Shown: positions 18,933 to 27,497, numbered from the stretch's first letter. The stretch: DNA of 64,000 bases from an uncultured Pseudomonadales bacterium (GCA_949372635.1 CASIAB010000009.1:64501-128500), one strand, 5' to 3'. Notes: generated from the letters alone by a model not told the origin. A program made the numbers and translations.

Positions 18933-20699
18933 ATGAAAAAGCTAAGCGCAGTATTTCTCGTTCTGTTAAGCGGTATCTTCGCGATTCAAGCTCTTGCTGG
19001 AGCTGAGCGAGTTGGAAATTTTGCTCTAATCGATCATGACGGTGTCTACCATCAGTTGCAGAAATATGGCGACAGCAAAGCGGTAGTCATTATTGCTACA
19101 GCGGCGAGCTGCATCGATAATATTGATCAGCTGCACAAGTATCGTTTGCTGCGTACTACTTGGGAGCAAAAAGGGATTACCTTCCTTGCCATAAATTCCG
19201 ACGCAAGTGATAGTCCCGCAGATGTTCGCTTGATGGACAATCTTCACAATTTCGATATACCTATCTTGTTAGATGATAGTCAGCTTGTTGCCGAAAGTCT
19301 CGGCCTAAGCAAGGCTGGTGAGATAGTAGTATTGGAGCCTTCGCGCGGTAAGATTCTTTACCGTGGTGGTTTAGATACTGACCCAGTTCGAGCACAACCC
19401 GCGCTCAATATTGAGTCCGTAGCAGGTACTACCGTTTTCGCAGATGTGTTGTCCGCGGCGGTTGCCGATGATGCTGCCTCAATCGAGCAAACGATCACTA
19501 CCGATGCGGTCGGTTGTGAGCTGCAATTCCCAGCCAGAGAGATGCATGCCAGCTATGCTCCTGACTATGCGACTGAGGTTGCACCAATACTGGAAGAGAA
19601 GTGCATTAGCTGCCATGTAAAGGGAGGCATAGCACCATTCGCGATGGACTCTCATATGATGGTTCAAGGTTGGTCGCCCATGATGAAAGAAGTCATAATG
19701 ACTAAACGCATGCCGCCTGCTCAAGTTGACCCTAATGTAAAACATTTTATTAACGCTCGTTATATGGATGCGCAGGAGTTGCAAACTCTTGTTCATTGGA
19801 TAGATGCAGGTTCTCCTCGTGGTGTCAGTGAAGTCGATCCGCTCACTCTAATTGAGCCGCCTAATTCCGTTTGGGAGCTAGGTGAACCCGACTACATCGT
19901 CGATGTGCCCGCTTTTACCGTGCCTGCAACGGGCGTCTTAGACTACGAGCGTGTCACGATCAATCTGCCTTTCGAGAAAGACATCTGGATAAAGTCCGTG
20001 CAACACCTTCCCGGCGATCGACGTGTTCTTCATCACCTGCTGAGCTATATAGTTCCCTCCGACTATGCTGAAGAAATCGTTGAGGGCGAAAACGACAACT
20101 ACAGAGAATTTCTGGAAGGCTATGCTCCGGGCAAAGATGAGGCAGTAACGTATCCCGAAGAAACAGGTGTATTCGTACCGAAGGGGTCTGCGGTGCAAAT
20201 GTCTCTGCATTACACGACATACGGAAAAGAAGCGATCGATAGTACAAAGTTAGGTCTCTATTTTGCCGACACAGAACCCGATTACCAGTACTCGACTTAT
20301 TCCCTAAGCCATGGCGGAACTAACATCGAAATTCCACCGGGCGTATCCGATCATGAGATGCGTGCGTCTCACGTGTTCGAGGACGAGGTGGTGTTGCACG
20401 GACTGCGCCCGCATATGCATTACCGTGGCAAGCGCATGCGCTTTAGCGTCGTCTACCCTGATGGCACAAAAGACGAGATCATTAATGTTCCTGATTACAA
20501 CTTCGCTTGGCAACCAACCTACCGACTCTCGGAGCCTATGCTGTTGCCCGCAGGTTCTAGAGTGACCATCGAAGGTGCCTTTGATAACTCCCAATATAAC
20601 CTCGGCAACCCAGATCCAGCTGCTGCTGTCACGGGAGGCGCTCAGAGTTGGGATGAAATGTTTATAGGCTATCTTTCCTACAATAAGACCAGCCAGTAG
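18933..20699 (+). CDS. Redoxin-like / cytochrome c / PHM-type copper monooxygenase fusion, paralogue B
   Basis: This 588-residue exported protein (signal to about ALAGAE) repeats the architecture of paralogue A. The redoxin-like domain (25-175) has a single Cys60 at the place of the redox centre, without CxxC, and Cys195 between domains. The haem c site is Cys224-x-x-Cys228-minus-one, that is CISCH at 224-228. PHM-type copper ligands are His367-His368 and His426 (CuH), His494-x-His496 and Met576 (CuM). The domain opens at GEPDYIVDVP (about 317). A strong terminator follows, so it is transcribed separately from paralogue C 286 bases downstream despite the same direction. AAAGG lies ten bases before the ATG. 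Confidence 0.86.
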   Translation: MKKLSAVFLVLLSGIFAIQALAGAERVGNFALIDHDGVYHQLQKYGDSKAVVIIATAASCIDNIDQLHKYRLLRTTWEQKGITFLAINSDASDSPADVRLMDNLHNFDIPILLDDSQLVAESLGLSKAGEIVVLEPSRGKILYRGGLDTDPVRAQPALNIESVAGTTVFADVLSAAVADDAASIEQTITTDAVGCELQFPAREMHASYAPDYATEVAPILEEKCISCHVKGGIAPFAMDSHMMVQGWSPMMKEVIMTKRMPPAQVDPNVKHFINARYMDAQELQTLVHWIDAGSPRGVSEVDPLTLIEPPNSVWELGEPDYIVDVPAFTVPATGVLDYERVTINLPFEKDIWIKSVQHLPGDRRVLHHLLSYIVPSDYAEEIVEGENDNYREFLEGYAPGKDEAVTYPEETGVFVPKGSAVQMSLHYTTYGKEAIDSTKLGLYFADTEPDYQYSTYSLSHGGTNIEIPPGVSDHEMRASHVFEDEVVLHGLRPHMHYRGKRMRFSVVYPDGTKDEIINVPDYNFAWQPTYRLSEPMLLPAGSRVTIEGAFDNSQYNLGNPDPAAAVTGGAQSWDEMFIGYLSYNKTSQ

Positions 20700-20744
20700 A
20701 CATGCATTTGGCCTCCACCTATGGCCCTCACTATGACCTCCTTT

Positions 20745-20767
20745 AAAAGGCCGATTCGGCCTTTTTT
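20745..20767 (+). terminator. Rho-independent terminator after paralogue B
   Basis: A 9-bp stem (AAAAGGCCG/CGGCCTTTT) with a three-base loop and T6 run, 45 bases past the stop codon. Confidence 0.9.
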
Positions 20768-20984
20768 ACTGTGACATGGGGGTTGAGCCTCATAGCCTGC
20801 ATCTGATTCTCGAATTTTTTGGCGAAACCTCGCTAAAAGCTGTGATAAACCTTTCTGCATCTGCGCTATTTTGTTACAAAAAGTAATTTTTCAGGCTGCA
20901 CATTTTGGCTCACCTACGCTACAATCTTACGACTAGTAAATACGTTTGCAAATAGATATTTGCTTGTTTCTTGGAGCACGGAAA

Positions 20985-22688
20985 ATGAATAAACTAATCG
21001 GATTTGGAGTAGCTCTGGTCACTTTAGTACTACCTGCTTCAGTTATTGCGCTGCCGGATAGGGTCGGTGATTTCGGACTTATGGATAGCAGCGGTGAGTT
21101 TCACCAATTGAGCCGGTATCGCAATAAAGAGGCGCTAGTATTAATGTCTTTCGATAGCAGCTGTTCAGCCATTAATTCCTCCGTAGCGAGCCTAGAGGCC
21201 ATGGCGTCACAATGGAACGATCAAGGCATCGCCTTTGCGTTGATCAACTCTTCGGCAGAGTCAAATATTGAAGCGATTCGATCAGCCAAATCGGCGCTTA
21301 GGTCGGATTTGCCCTTGCTGCTCGACGACGGACAGATCGTTTCAGAAACTCTGTCTCTGACTAAGGCTGGCGAGATCGTTGTCCTTGATCCAGAGCGCCT
21401 TACGATTTTATACCGCGGTCCCGTAACAAGCGCAGCAGCTACAATTTCTAGCGAGTTAGCTGGCACGGTGGAGCGTACAATGATTATTGATGCTGTTGGT
21501 TGTGATCTCAAATTCCCAGTTAGAGAAACTCACGCAAGCGCAGTTCCCGACTATGCGACAGAAGTTGCACCAATCATTGCTGAGCAATGCGCAACTTGTC
21601 ACCGTGAAGGGGGAATCGGACCATTCGCTATGGACAGCCATTTGATGCTGCAGGGCTGGTCACCGATGATTCGCGAAACGCTTATTACTAAGCGCATGCC
21701 TCCTACACAAGTTGATCCAAACATTGGTCACTTCAACAATGCGCGTTACATCACAGATGCCGACTTGCAGACTCTTGTTCATTGGATCGATGCTGGAGCG
21801 CCTCGTGGTGCCGCAGCTATTGACCCGTTAACAGAGATCGATATGCCTAACTGGAAAGAGTGGAGCTTAGGCGAGCCTGACTTCATCATTAAGGCGCCGA
21901 AGATGGAAATTCCTGCAACTGGAGTGCTCGACTACATCGATGTAGACGTTGAGCTGCCTTTCGACGAAGACAAGTGGGTTAAAGCAGTTCAGTTTATTCC
22001 TGGTGACGAATCAGTTCTTCATCACCTTCTCACATACGTAACTGCACCTGCCGAAAACTTCGACGGCGGAGAAGGCAACACGACTTCTGTTGCTCGTCGT
22101 TTCCTCGAGGGTTATGCTCCCGGGAAGGTCGACGCGATGACATTTCGTGATGAGACGGGCGTGTACATTCCCAAGGATCATAAATTGTCCATGCAATTTC
22201 ACTTTACAACTAACGGTAAAGCGACAACGGATGAAACGCTCATTGGTCTGTATATGTACAACGAGCCACCCAAGTACGAGAATTTCACTCGTTCGGTAGC
22301 TTCACAGTTCAAGATCCCTGCGTACGACCAGGACTACGAATCAGCGGCTCAATATACGTTCGACGAGGACGTAGTAGTAACAGGCCTGCGCGCTCACATG
22401 CACTTCCGTGGCAAGGATATGAAGTTCGCCATGGAAAATGAAGATGGCACAATGACTGACCTGCTTAGTGTTCCAAACTATAGCTACGCTTGGCAGCCCA
22501 CTTATGAATTGGAAGAGCCAGTGCAGATCAAGGCGGGCACTAAAGTGCACGTTACAGGCGCGTTTGATAATTCCGAGTTCAATCCAGCTAATCCTGATCC
22601 TTCTCAGGAGCTTGTTTTCGGATTGCAGAGCTGGGATGAGATGTTTATCGGTTATTGGACATACCATGCAGCGGCACCATCTAACTAA
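20985..22688 (+). CDS. Redoxin-like / cytochrome c / PHM-type copper monooxygenase fusion, paralogue C
   Basis: A 567-residue exported protein; I chose the ATG giving MNKLIGFG, since GGAG lies eight bases ahead and the signal peptide (to ASVIALPD) begins there; a TTG 13 codons upstream is open but unlikely. The redoxin-like domain has Cys60 only, plus Cys173 before the haem site CATCH (202-206). Copper ligands are His346-His347 and His406 (CuH) and His471-x-His473 with Met553 (CuM). It looks closer to paralogue B than to A (shared WDEMFIGY and VGC...FP..E.HAS segments), suggesting B and C arose by tandem duplication. Two hairpins follow the stop. Confidence 0.86.
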   Translation: MNKLIGFGVALVTLVLPASVIALPDRVGDFGLMDSSGEFHQLSRYRNKEALVLMSFDSSCSAINSSVASLEAMASQWNDQGIAFALINSSAESNIEAIRSAKSALRSDLPLLLDDGQIVSETLSLTKAGEIVVLDPERLTILYRGPVTSAAATISSELAGTVERTMIIDAVGCDLKFPVRETHASAVPDYATEVAPIIAEQCATCHREGGIGPFAMDSHLMLQGWSPMIRETLITKRMPPTQVDPNIGHFNNARYITDADLQTLVHWIDAGAPRGAAAIDPLTEIDMPNWKEWSLGEPDFIIKAPKMEIPATGVLDYIDVDVELPFDEDKWVKAVQFIPGDESVLHHLLTYVTAPAENFDGGEGNTTSVARRFLEGYAPGKVDAMTFRDETGVYIPKDHKLSMQFHFTTNGKATTDETLIGLYMYNEPPKYENFTRSVASQFKIPAYDQDYESAAQYTFDEDVVVTGLRAHMHFRGKDMKFAMENEDGTMTDLLSVPNYSYAWQPTYELEEPVQIKAGTKVHVTGAFDNSEFNPANPDPSQELVFGLQSWDEMFIGYWTYHAAAPSN

Positions 22689-22704
22689 GCCGTGGCTTAG
22701 TTAG
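22681..22704 (+). other. Perfect inverted repeat across the stop codon of paralogue C
   Basis: An 11-bp perfect palindrome arm (CTAACTAAGCC, two-base spacer, complement) includes the TAA stop. It would form a tight stem-loop just ahead of the terminator proper. Confidence 0.5.
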
Positions 22705-22711
22705 GATAAAC

Positions 22712-22739
22712 CCGGTCATGCAGATGGCCGGTTTTTTTT
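22712..22739 (+). terminator. Rho-independent terminator after paralogue C
   Basis: CCGGTCAT pairs with ATGGCCGG (one G-U) around a GCAG loop and is followed by eight T residues. Confidence 0.9.
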
Positions 22740-22866
22740 CGCTCGCAGATAAGTGTTATTGGCCCTGCTGATTAAGTGATGACCTTACACTGCAAAGGGG
22801 TCAGGATTCGAGTACTAACACCAGCTGTGAGCTCCCTAGTAAAGCCCGTAATATCAAGACTGCCCG

Positions 22867-22896
22867 TTGTATCGCCGCCGCCTAACTTGCTATGAT
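22867..22896 (+). promoter_or_regulatory. Sigma-70-type promoter candidate for cstA
   Basis: TTGTAT, 18 bases, TATGAT; the start codon of the CstA gene is 43 bases after the -10 box. The GC-rich spacer and good boxes make it the best candidate in this gap. Confidence 0.45.
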
Positions 22897-22938
22897 GCCG
22901 AACTTTGATGTCATAATAATAATCCCGGAGAGCGCTTT

Positions 22939-24651
22939 ATGTCCTCGATCTTCATCGTCATTTTCGGTCTAGTCGGTTTTTCTTTTGGCTGGTTTGTCTA
23001 TTCCAAATTCATCGCACAGAAAATCTATCAGCTAGACCCTGATTATGTGACTCCTGCGCACCGAATCAACGATGGCATAGACTATGTGCCTACTAACAAG
23101 TATGTGCTCTGGGGCGCTCACTTCACGGCTGTAGCCGGTGCGGCACCGATTGTAGGCCCTGCGATCGCGGTATACTGGGGTTGGGCTCCGGCATTATTAT
23201 GGGTTACATTCGGCAGCATATTCTTCGCCGGTGTTCACGACATGGGAGCCTTATGGGCAAGTAACCGCCACGGCGCGAAGTCAATCGGTGCCCTTTCCTC
23301 AGATGTCATTGGTAAGCGTGCGTCTGCCTTATTCATGGTTATCATCTTTCTGTTGCTGGTGTTGGTTAACGCGATGTTCGCGACCATCATTGCAACAGAC
23401 ATGGTTATCTTTCCTTCATCGGTATTCCCCGCCTGGGCTGCAATTCCAGTAGCCATATGCATCGGAATACTGATTCGTAAAAGCTACAACTTACTGCTGA
23501 TATCTGTAATTGGTGTTGCGATTCTCTACTTCACGATCTACGTCGGTAGTGTGATGCCTCTGGAATTACCTGGTGATGTTTTTGGTCTGGGTGCAAATGG
23601 CAATTGGATTATCCTGTTGTTTGTCTATGCAGGTATTGCTTCGATGTTGCCGGTATGGCTATTGTTGCAACCGCGTGACTACATCAATGGAGCGCAGCTA
23701 GTTCTAGGTTTGTTCGTTCTCTATAGTGCGGTATTTATCGCGCTGCCAAATGTTTCTGCTCCAGCATTCAATCCAAATCTGGCTGTTGATACTCCGCCTA
23801 TATGGCCAATTCTTTTCGTCACAATTGCCTGTGGTGCCTTGTCTGGATTTCACGGTATCGTATCTTCTGGAACCAGTTCTAAGCAGCTGAGCAATGAGAA
23901 GGACGCGCGCTTTGTTGGTTATCTTGGTGCGCTTGGTGAAGGTTCGCTGGCATTGATAACAATCGTTGCTGTGACCGGATCGCTCTACGCTGCAACGGGT
24001 GCGGAATGGGATGCAATCTATTCTGGTTACGCGAGTGGCCCTGGGCAGAAAGGCTTTATTGACGGCGGTGCGATTTTGATCTCAACTGGCTGGGGCATCC
24101 CCATTGCCTTCTCACAAACCATGCTAGCCGTAATGGTGGTGCTCTTTGCGGGTACTACTATGGACGCGGGTTTACGCCTGCAGCGCTACATCATTCAGGA
24201 GTGGGGCAGCATTTATAACATAGCTCCTTTCAAGAACAACATCGTCGCTACTTTAGTGGCAATAGCTGCCTGTCTGATGTTGGCATTCGGTGTGTCCGCG
24301 GGTAACTATCCTGGAGACGGCGGGGCTTTAATCTGGCCTGTATTTGGTGGCACTAATCAGATTTTGGCTTCGATGACTTTGCTGCTAATTGCCGTTTATC
24401 TGATGAGATTAGGACGCCCGACAAGAGCTATTTTAATGCCGATGATCTTTATCTTCGTAATGGCATTTTGGGCCTCTTGCTGGTACATCGTGAGTCATTA
24501 TCAGAGTGGTCAATGGGCATTGGTTGTTATCGAAGTATTGGTGATGATCACTAGCATCATGGTTATGCTGGAAGCGCTAGGTGTAATTTCGAAGATCAGA
24601 AGTGGCGAGATTGCTGTTGAATCGCCGGAAGCTGCAAACACGGGAGAGTAG
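22939..24651 (+). CDS. cstA: CstA-family carbon-starvation transporter
   Basis: A 570-residue inner-membrane protein with about 16 predicted spans. The family signature is strong: QLDPDYVTPAHRINDGIDYVP is split over residues 30-50, followed by LWGAHFTAVAGAAPIVGPA, GVHDMGALWASNRH, and in the middle GFHGIVSSGTSSKQL. CstA and BtsT relatives import pyruvate or peptides under carbon limitation. The protein is shorter than E. coli CstA (about 700), as in the compact form common outside enterics. GGAG precedes the ATG. Next to many secreted peptide hydrolases, uptake of released small peptides or keto acids would make sense, though the substrate is not readable from the sequence. Confidence 0.92.
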   Translation: MSSIFIVIFGLVGFSFGWFVYSKFIAQKIYQLDPDYVTPAHRINDGIDYVPTNKYVLWGAHFTAVAGAAPIVGPAIAVYWGWAPALLWVTFGSIFFAGVHDMGALWASNRHGAKSIGALSSDVIGKRASALFMVIIFLLLVLVNAMFATIIATDMVIFPSSVFPAWAAIPVAICIGILIRKSYNLLLISVIGVAILYFTIYVGSVMPLELPGDVFGLGANGNWIILLFVYAGIASMLPVWLLLQPRDYINGAQLVLGLFVLYSAVFIALPNVSAPAFNPNLAVDTPPIWPILFVTIACGALSGFHGIVSSGTSSKQLSNEKDARFVGYLGALGEGSLALITIVAVTGSLYAATGAEWDAIYSGYASGPGQKGFIDGGAILISTGWGIPIAFSQTMLAVMVVLFAGTTMDAGLRLQRYIIQEWGSIYNIAPFKNNIVATLVAIAACLMLAFGVSAGNYPGDGGALIWPVFGGTNQILASMTLLLIAVYLMRLGRPTRAILMPMIFIFVMAFWASCWYIVSHYQSGQWALVVIEVLVMITSIMVMLEALGVISKIRSGEIAVESPEAANTGE

Positions 24652-24672
24652 GTGCTGGATTTTATTCAGTAG

Positions 24673-24694
24673 CTAGGGTGATAGTTAACCCTAG
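24673..24694 (+). other. Short hairpin after cstA
   Basis: CTAGGGT and ACCCTAG form a 7-bp stem around an eight-base loop, just upstream of the terminator at 24710. It mirrors the two-hairpin arrangement seen after paralogue C. Confidence 0.4.
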
Positions 24695-24709
24695 TTCCCA
24701 ATGTAAAGA

Positions 24710-24755
24710 GGGAGCGATCGGATGCTGCTCAAAGCAATATCCACGCTCCTTTTTT
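24710..24755 (+). terminator. Terminator after cstA
   Basis: GGGAGCG pairs with CGCTCCT (one G-U) across a loop that holds a small GCT/AGC hairpin, followed by a T-run. Confidence 0.7.
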
Positions 24756-24811
24756 ATTAGAAGGTTTTTGTTTGCGAATCATTTCCCATTGCCTGAGTTG
24801 CCGCTAAATCT

Positions 24812-25606
24812 ATGGACGAACAAACGCTTCGAAATCTGCTAAATCTGGAGTCTGAGGAATCTATAGACAAGATTCAGATTTTTGATGAGATTGATTCCAC
24901 AAATGCTGAAGCACTTCGGCAGATTCAATCTGGCAATACGCAGAATAGGGTAGTTGTTGCCAGCTCACAAACTGCCGGAAGGGGCCGTCGAGGTCGTCAC
25001 TGGGTGAGCCTGAAGAATGAGGGCATCTATTTATCTCTGACTCGTCGTTTCTCGATGGAGGCCAATGCGCTGCAAGCGTTATCTCTGGTTACCGCTATTA
25101 GCGTGCTCGAGGCGCTGCGGGAACTAGGCGCACAAGGCCTTCAGTTGAAATGGCCCAACGACGTGCTTTTTGAGAACAAGAAGTTATCTGGCATCCTTTT
25201 GGAATTGCAGCACAAAGACGCAGCACGCTTCGTTGTCTTCGGTATCGGGGTGAATATCGAATTGTCAGCAGGTTCATTAGAAAGCATCGATCGACCGGTA
25301 ACTGACCTGAATAACATCATCAGCGAGCCGCCCTCTCGAGTAATTCTGCTCACGGAGCTCCTGAATCAGCTGAGCCGAAATTTCAAGGAATACGAAAACA
25401 GCAGATTCTCATCATTTGAAGAACGCTGGAATGGTCTAGATTTTTATCGAATGAGCGATATCGAAATACACAATGGTGAAAGTCGACTTACCGGAAAATC
25501 GCTGGGAGTGGATTCAGAGGGTTCATTGCTGCTACAAACTGCGAAGGGCATACGATCGATCAGTGGCGGGGAGGTATTTTCGTCGTTGCGTCCGCTTTCA
25601 GAATGA
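24812..25606 (+). CDS. birA: Biotin--protein ligase without the DNA-binding domain
   Basis: The 264-residue enzyme activates biotin to biotinyl-AMP and attaches it to carrier proteins. Motifs are FDEIDSTNAEA (substrate loop), SSQTAGRGRRGRHW (the GRGRRG adenylate loop), LKWPNDVLFENKKLSGIL and GIGVNIE. E. coli BirA has about 320 residues with an N-terminal winged helix; here only about 20 residues precede the catalytic domain, so it is a group I, ligase-only enzyme and cannot act as the biotin repressor by the known route. coaX follows after 14 bases, a common gammaproteobacterial order. Confidence 0.95.
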   Translation: MDEQTLRNLLNLESEESIDKIQIFDEIDSTNAEALRQIQSGNTQNRVVVASSQTAGRGRRGRHWVSLKNEGIYLSLTRRFSMEANALQALSLVTAISVLEALRELGAQGLQLKWPNDVLFENKKLSGILLELQHKDAARFVVFGIGVNIELSAGSLESIDRPVTDLNNIISEPPSRVILLTELLNQLSRNFKEYENSRFSSFEERWNGLDFYRMSDIEIHNGESRLTGKSLGVDSEGSLLLQTAKGIRSISGGEVFSSLRPLSE

Positions 25607-25620
25607 GTATTAATTAGCAC

Positions 25621-26373
25621 ATGATATTAGAACTTGACGTAGGCAATTCACGGATCAAATGGAGACTGCTTGCAGCAGATGATTTGGCGGTGCTCAAGGC
25701 TGGCCATGTGCCTGGATTTGATGAGTTGCAGCGGGTCACAGAGCTAGATGCAGCAATAACCTTGGCTCGTATGTGCAGTGTGCGTGGCGGTGAGATAAAC
25801 AAGAGACTAGCAGATTGGGTCCGGGTAAAGCACTCATTAGCTATAGTGCAGGCGAGAGTAGCCCAAAGCTGCGGGGGAGTGACCAATCAGTATGCGGATG
25901 TCAGCCGGCTCGGTATAGATAGGTGGCTAGCTATGCTTGCAGCTTATCGAAGGGCAGGCGGTGCCTGCATGGTTATAGATAGTGGGACCGCACTTACTAT
26001 CGACGTGATTGATGCGCAGGGGCTGCACTTAGGCGGTTATATTATCCCAGGCTTAAGATTGATGCACAGCAGCTTGGAAGCAAACACAGCTATTCGGCTT
26101 AGTGATAATTATTCCACGTATTCCGAAAGTTTGGGCCACTCAACCGATGAGGCCGTATTTAATGGAACTGTGACGGCATTGCTGGCAACAATCAAGCAGC
26201 AGAGCGCGTCATTAGGTAAGGCGGGTGATGTTGAAATTTACTTTGCAGGCGGAGATGCTGAATTGCTGCATGGATTAGCGCGCCTTGATAGAAGTGAGAT
26301 TGTTACTTCTCTTGTGTTTGATGGTCTCGATGTTGCGTGCCCACATCCTGACCGCAATCCAGGAAAGGTTTAG
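25621..26373 (+). CDS. coaX: Type III pantothenate kinase
   Basis: A 250-residue ASKHA-fold kinase that phosphorylates pantothenate, the first step of coenzyme A synthesis, in the cytoplasm. It shows the phosphate-1 loop LDVGNSRIKW (residues 5-14), the central IDRWLAML and VIDSGTALTIDVID motifs, and GGYIIPGLRLM. Length is typical. It lies between birA and an SPOR-like gene, with only three bases to the latter, so all three are probably one operon. Confidence 0.96.
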   Translation: MILELDVGNSRIKWRLLAADDLAVLKAGHVPGFDELQRVTELDAAITLARMCSVRGGEINKRLADWVRVKHSLAIVQARVAQSCGGVTNQYADVSRLGIDRWLAMLAAYRRAGGACMVIDSGTALTIDVIDAQGLHLGGYIIPGLRLMHSSLEANTAIRLSDNYSTYSESLGHSTDEAVFNGTVTALLATIKQQSASLGKAGDVEIYFAGGDAELLHGLARLDRSEIVTSLVFDGLDVACPHPDRNPGKV

Positions 26374-26376
26374 GTC

Positions 26377-27055
26377 ATGCGTTACATAGTCAGTTTCCTA
26401 CTATTGGCCAATATAGGTTATTTCTCTTGGGTTCGCTATGTTGCAGAACCCATAGTGCCGCCGGTAACCAGTGCGCCCAGGCTTCTGCTAAATAGTGGCT
26501 TAACTCTGATCAGTGAATATGAGGCTCAGCTTGCGCCCCAGCCTGCACTGAATTGCTTCACGATAGGGAATTTCAGTACTATGGATGATGCCTCCCGCTT
26601 GATTGCAGGAGATGGGTGGGGCAGTATTCGCTTCCAATGTCGCCCTGAGTGGAGACCCGTTGAGCTCACAATATCGAGTCTTCCTACCTCCGGCGTCCTC
26701 GCGCGGGATTGCAACTATATCCTTAGATGCGCTGAGCGAGGGCCTTATAGCGGCTGATATGGAGAGTGAAATCTACCTAATCACCCGTGGAATATTGGAG
26801 AACGGGATCGCGTTAGGTGTTTTCTCGGAGCTTGGCGATGCGCAGGCCTTGCGTAACGGGGTTCAGGGGCTGGGTTATGCTCCCCAGATAGAAGAAATAT
26901 CGCGTTCTACTGAAGAAATTCAAGTTCAGCTGCAAGTGTTGGAGCAATTTGTCTTGGAAAACCCCGCATGGCTAGATTTGACGGCAGGTCGGCCTGATTT
27001 AATCATTACAGAAAATCTCTGCGAAACGATTGCACAAGGGACTCAATTCCCATAA
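26377..27055 (+). pseudogene. SPOR-like membrane-anchored protein, split by a one-base frameshift
   Basis: The frame from 26377 gives an N-terminal anchor (MRYIVSFLLLANIGYFSW) and the start of an SPOR-like repeat (CFTIGNFSTMDDASRLIA). After 26607 this frame becomes nonsense and stops at 26757, while the next frame carries the rest: SSQYRVFLPP, then NGIALGVFSELGDAQAL, to a stop at 27055. Leaving out one G of the GG at 26608-26609 joins them as RLIA-EMGGAVF, a natural continuation of about 225 residues. The protein family usually found after coaX in this group has this exact layout. The shift may be a sequencing error, a true inactivation, or rarely recoding. The 3' end overlaps the tRNA operon promoter. 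Confidence 0.7.
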
Positions 27056-27058
27056 AAT
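27030..27058 (+). promoter_or_regulatory. Strong stable-RNA-type promoter of the tRNA-tuf operon
   Basis: TTGCAC, exactly 17 bases, TAAAAT, followed by a GC-rich discriminator (GCCGCTCC) typical of stringently controlled promoters. The -10 box contains the stop codon of the SPOR-like gene. The first tRNA begins 50 bases after it. Confidence 0.75.
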
Positions 27059-27108
27059 GCCGCTCCTGAGTGATAGCGCCGAGGATTTGACCCTTGGAAG
27101 TTCATGTT

Positions 27109-27192
27109 GGAGGGGTTCCCGAGTGGCCAAAGGGATCAGACTGTAAATCTGACGCGCAAGCTTCGGTGGTTCGAATCCACCCCCCTCCACCA
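27109..27192 (+). tRNA. tRNA-Tyr (anticodon GTA)
   Basis: 84 bases including encoded CCA. The 7-bp acceptor stem GGAGGGG pairs with CCCCTCC; the anticodon loop reads CTGTAAA; a long variable arm (class II) and a GGTTCGAATCC T-arm are present. It leads the tRNA-Tyr, tRNA-Gly, tRNA-Thr, tuf operon. Confidence 0.98.
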
Positions 27193-27227
27193 ACTCACAG
27201 TTAGTTAGGGGCGTAGATTTTTTGTAG

Positions 27228-27301
27228 GCGGGTATAGTTCAGCGGTAGAACCCCAGCCTTCCAAGCTGGATACGCGGGTTCGATCCCCGCTACCCGCTCC
27301 A
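27228..27301 (+). tRNA. tRNA-Gly (anticodon TCC)
   Basis: 74 bases with encoded CCA. Acceptor GCGGGTA pairs with TACCCGC; the anticodon stem CCAGC/GCTGG encloses CTTCCAA; T-arm GGGTTCGATCCCC. Confidence 0.98.
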
Positions 27302-27421
27302 ATTTAGCTAAAAATTGGAACTTTTGGCAAGATGATCAGGGTGCCTGAGTAGTCTGGTCAATGCATGATGAAGTCGGCACCAGTGCAGGTGTAGAACAGG
27401 GGCTGAGCTTACTAATGTGCG

Positions 27422-27497
27422 GCTCGCATAGCTCAGGCGGTAGAGCACTTCATTGGTAATGAAGAGGTCCTCGGTTCAACTCCGAGTGTGAGCACCA
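27422..27497 (+). tRNA. tRNA-Thr (anticodon GGT)
   Basis: 76 bases with encoded CCA. Acceptor GCTCGCA pairs with TGTGAGC (one G-U); anticodon stem CTTCA/TGAAG encloses TTGGTAA; T-arm CGGTTCAACTCCG. It is 120 bases from tRNA-Gly and 123 bases before tuf. Confidence 0.98.

Noticed and set aside
27302..27421. A fourth tRNA between tRNA-Gly and tRNA-Thr
   Set aside because: A GGTGCC/GGCACC inverted repeat is present but there is no T-arm, anticodon arm or CCA end.
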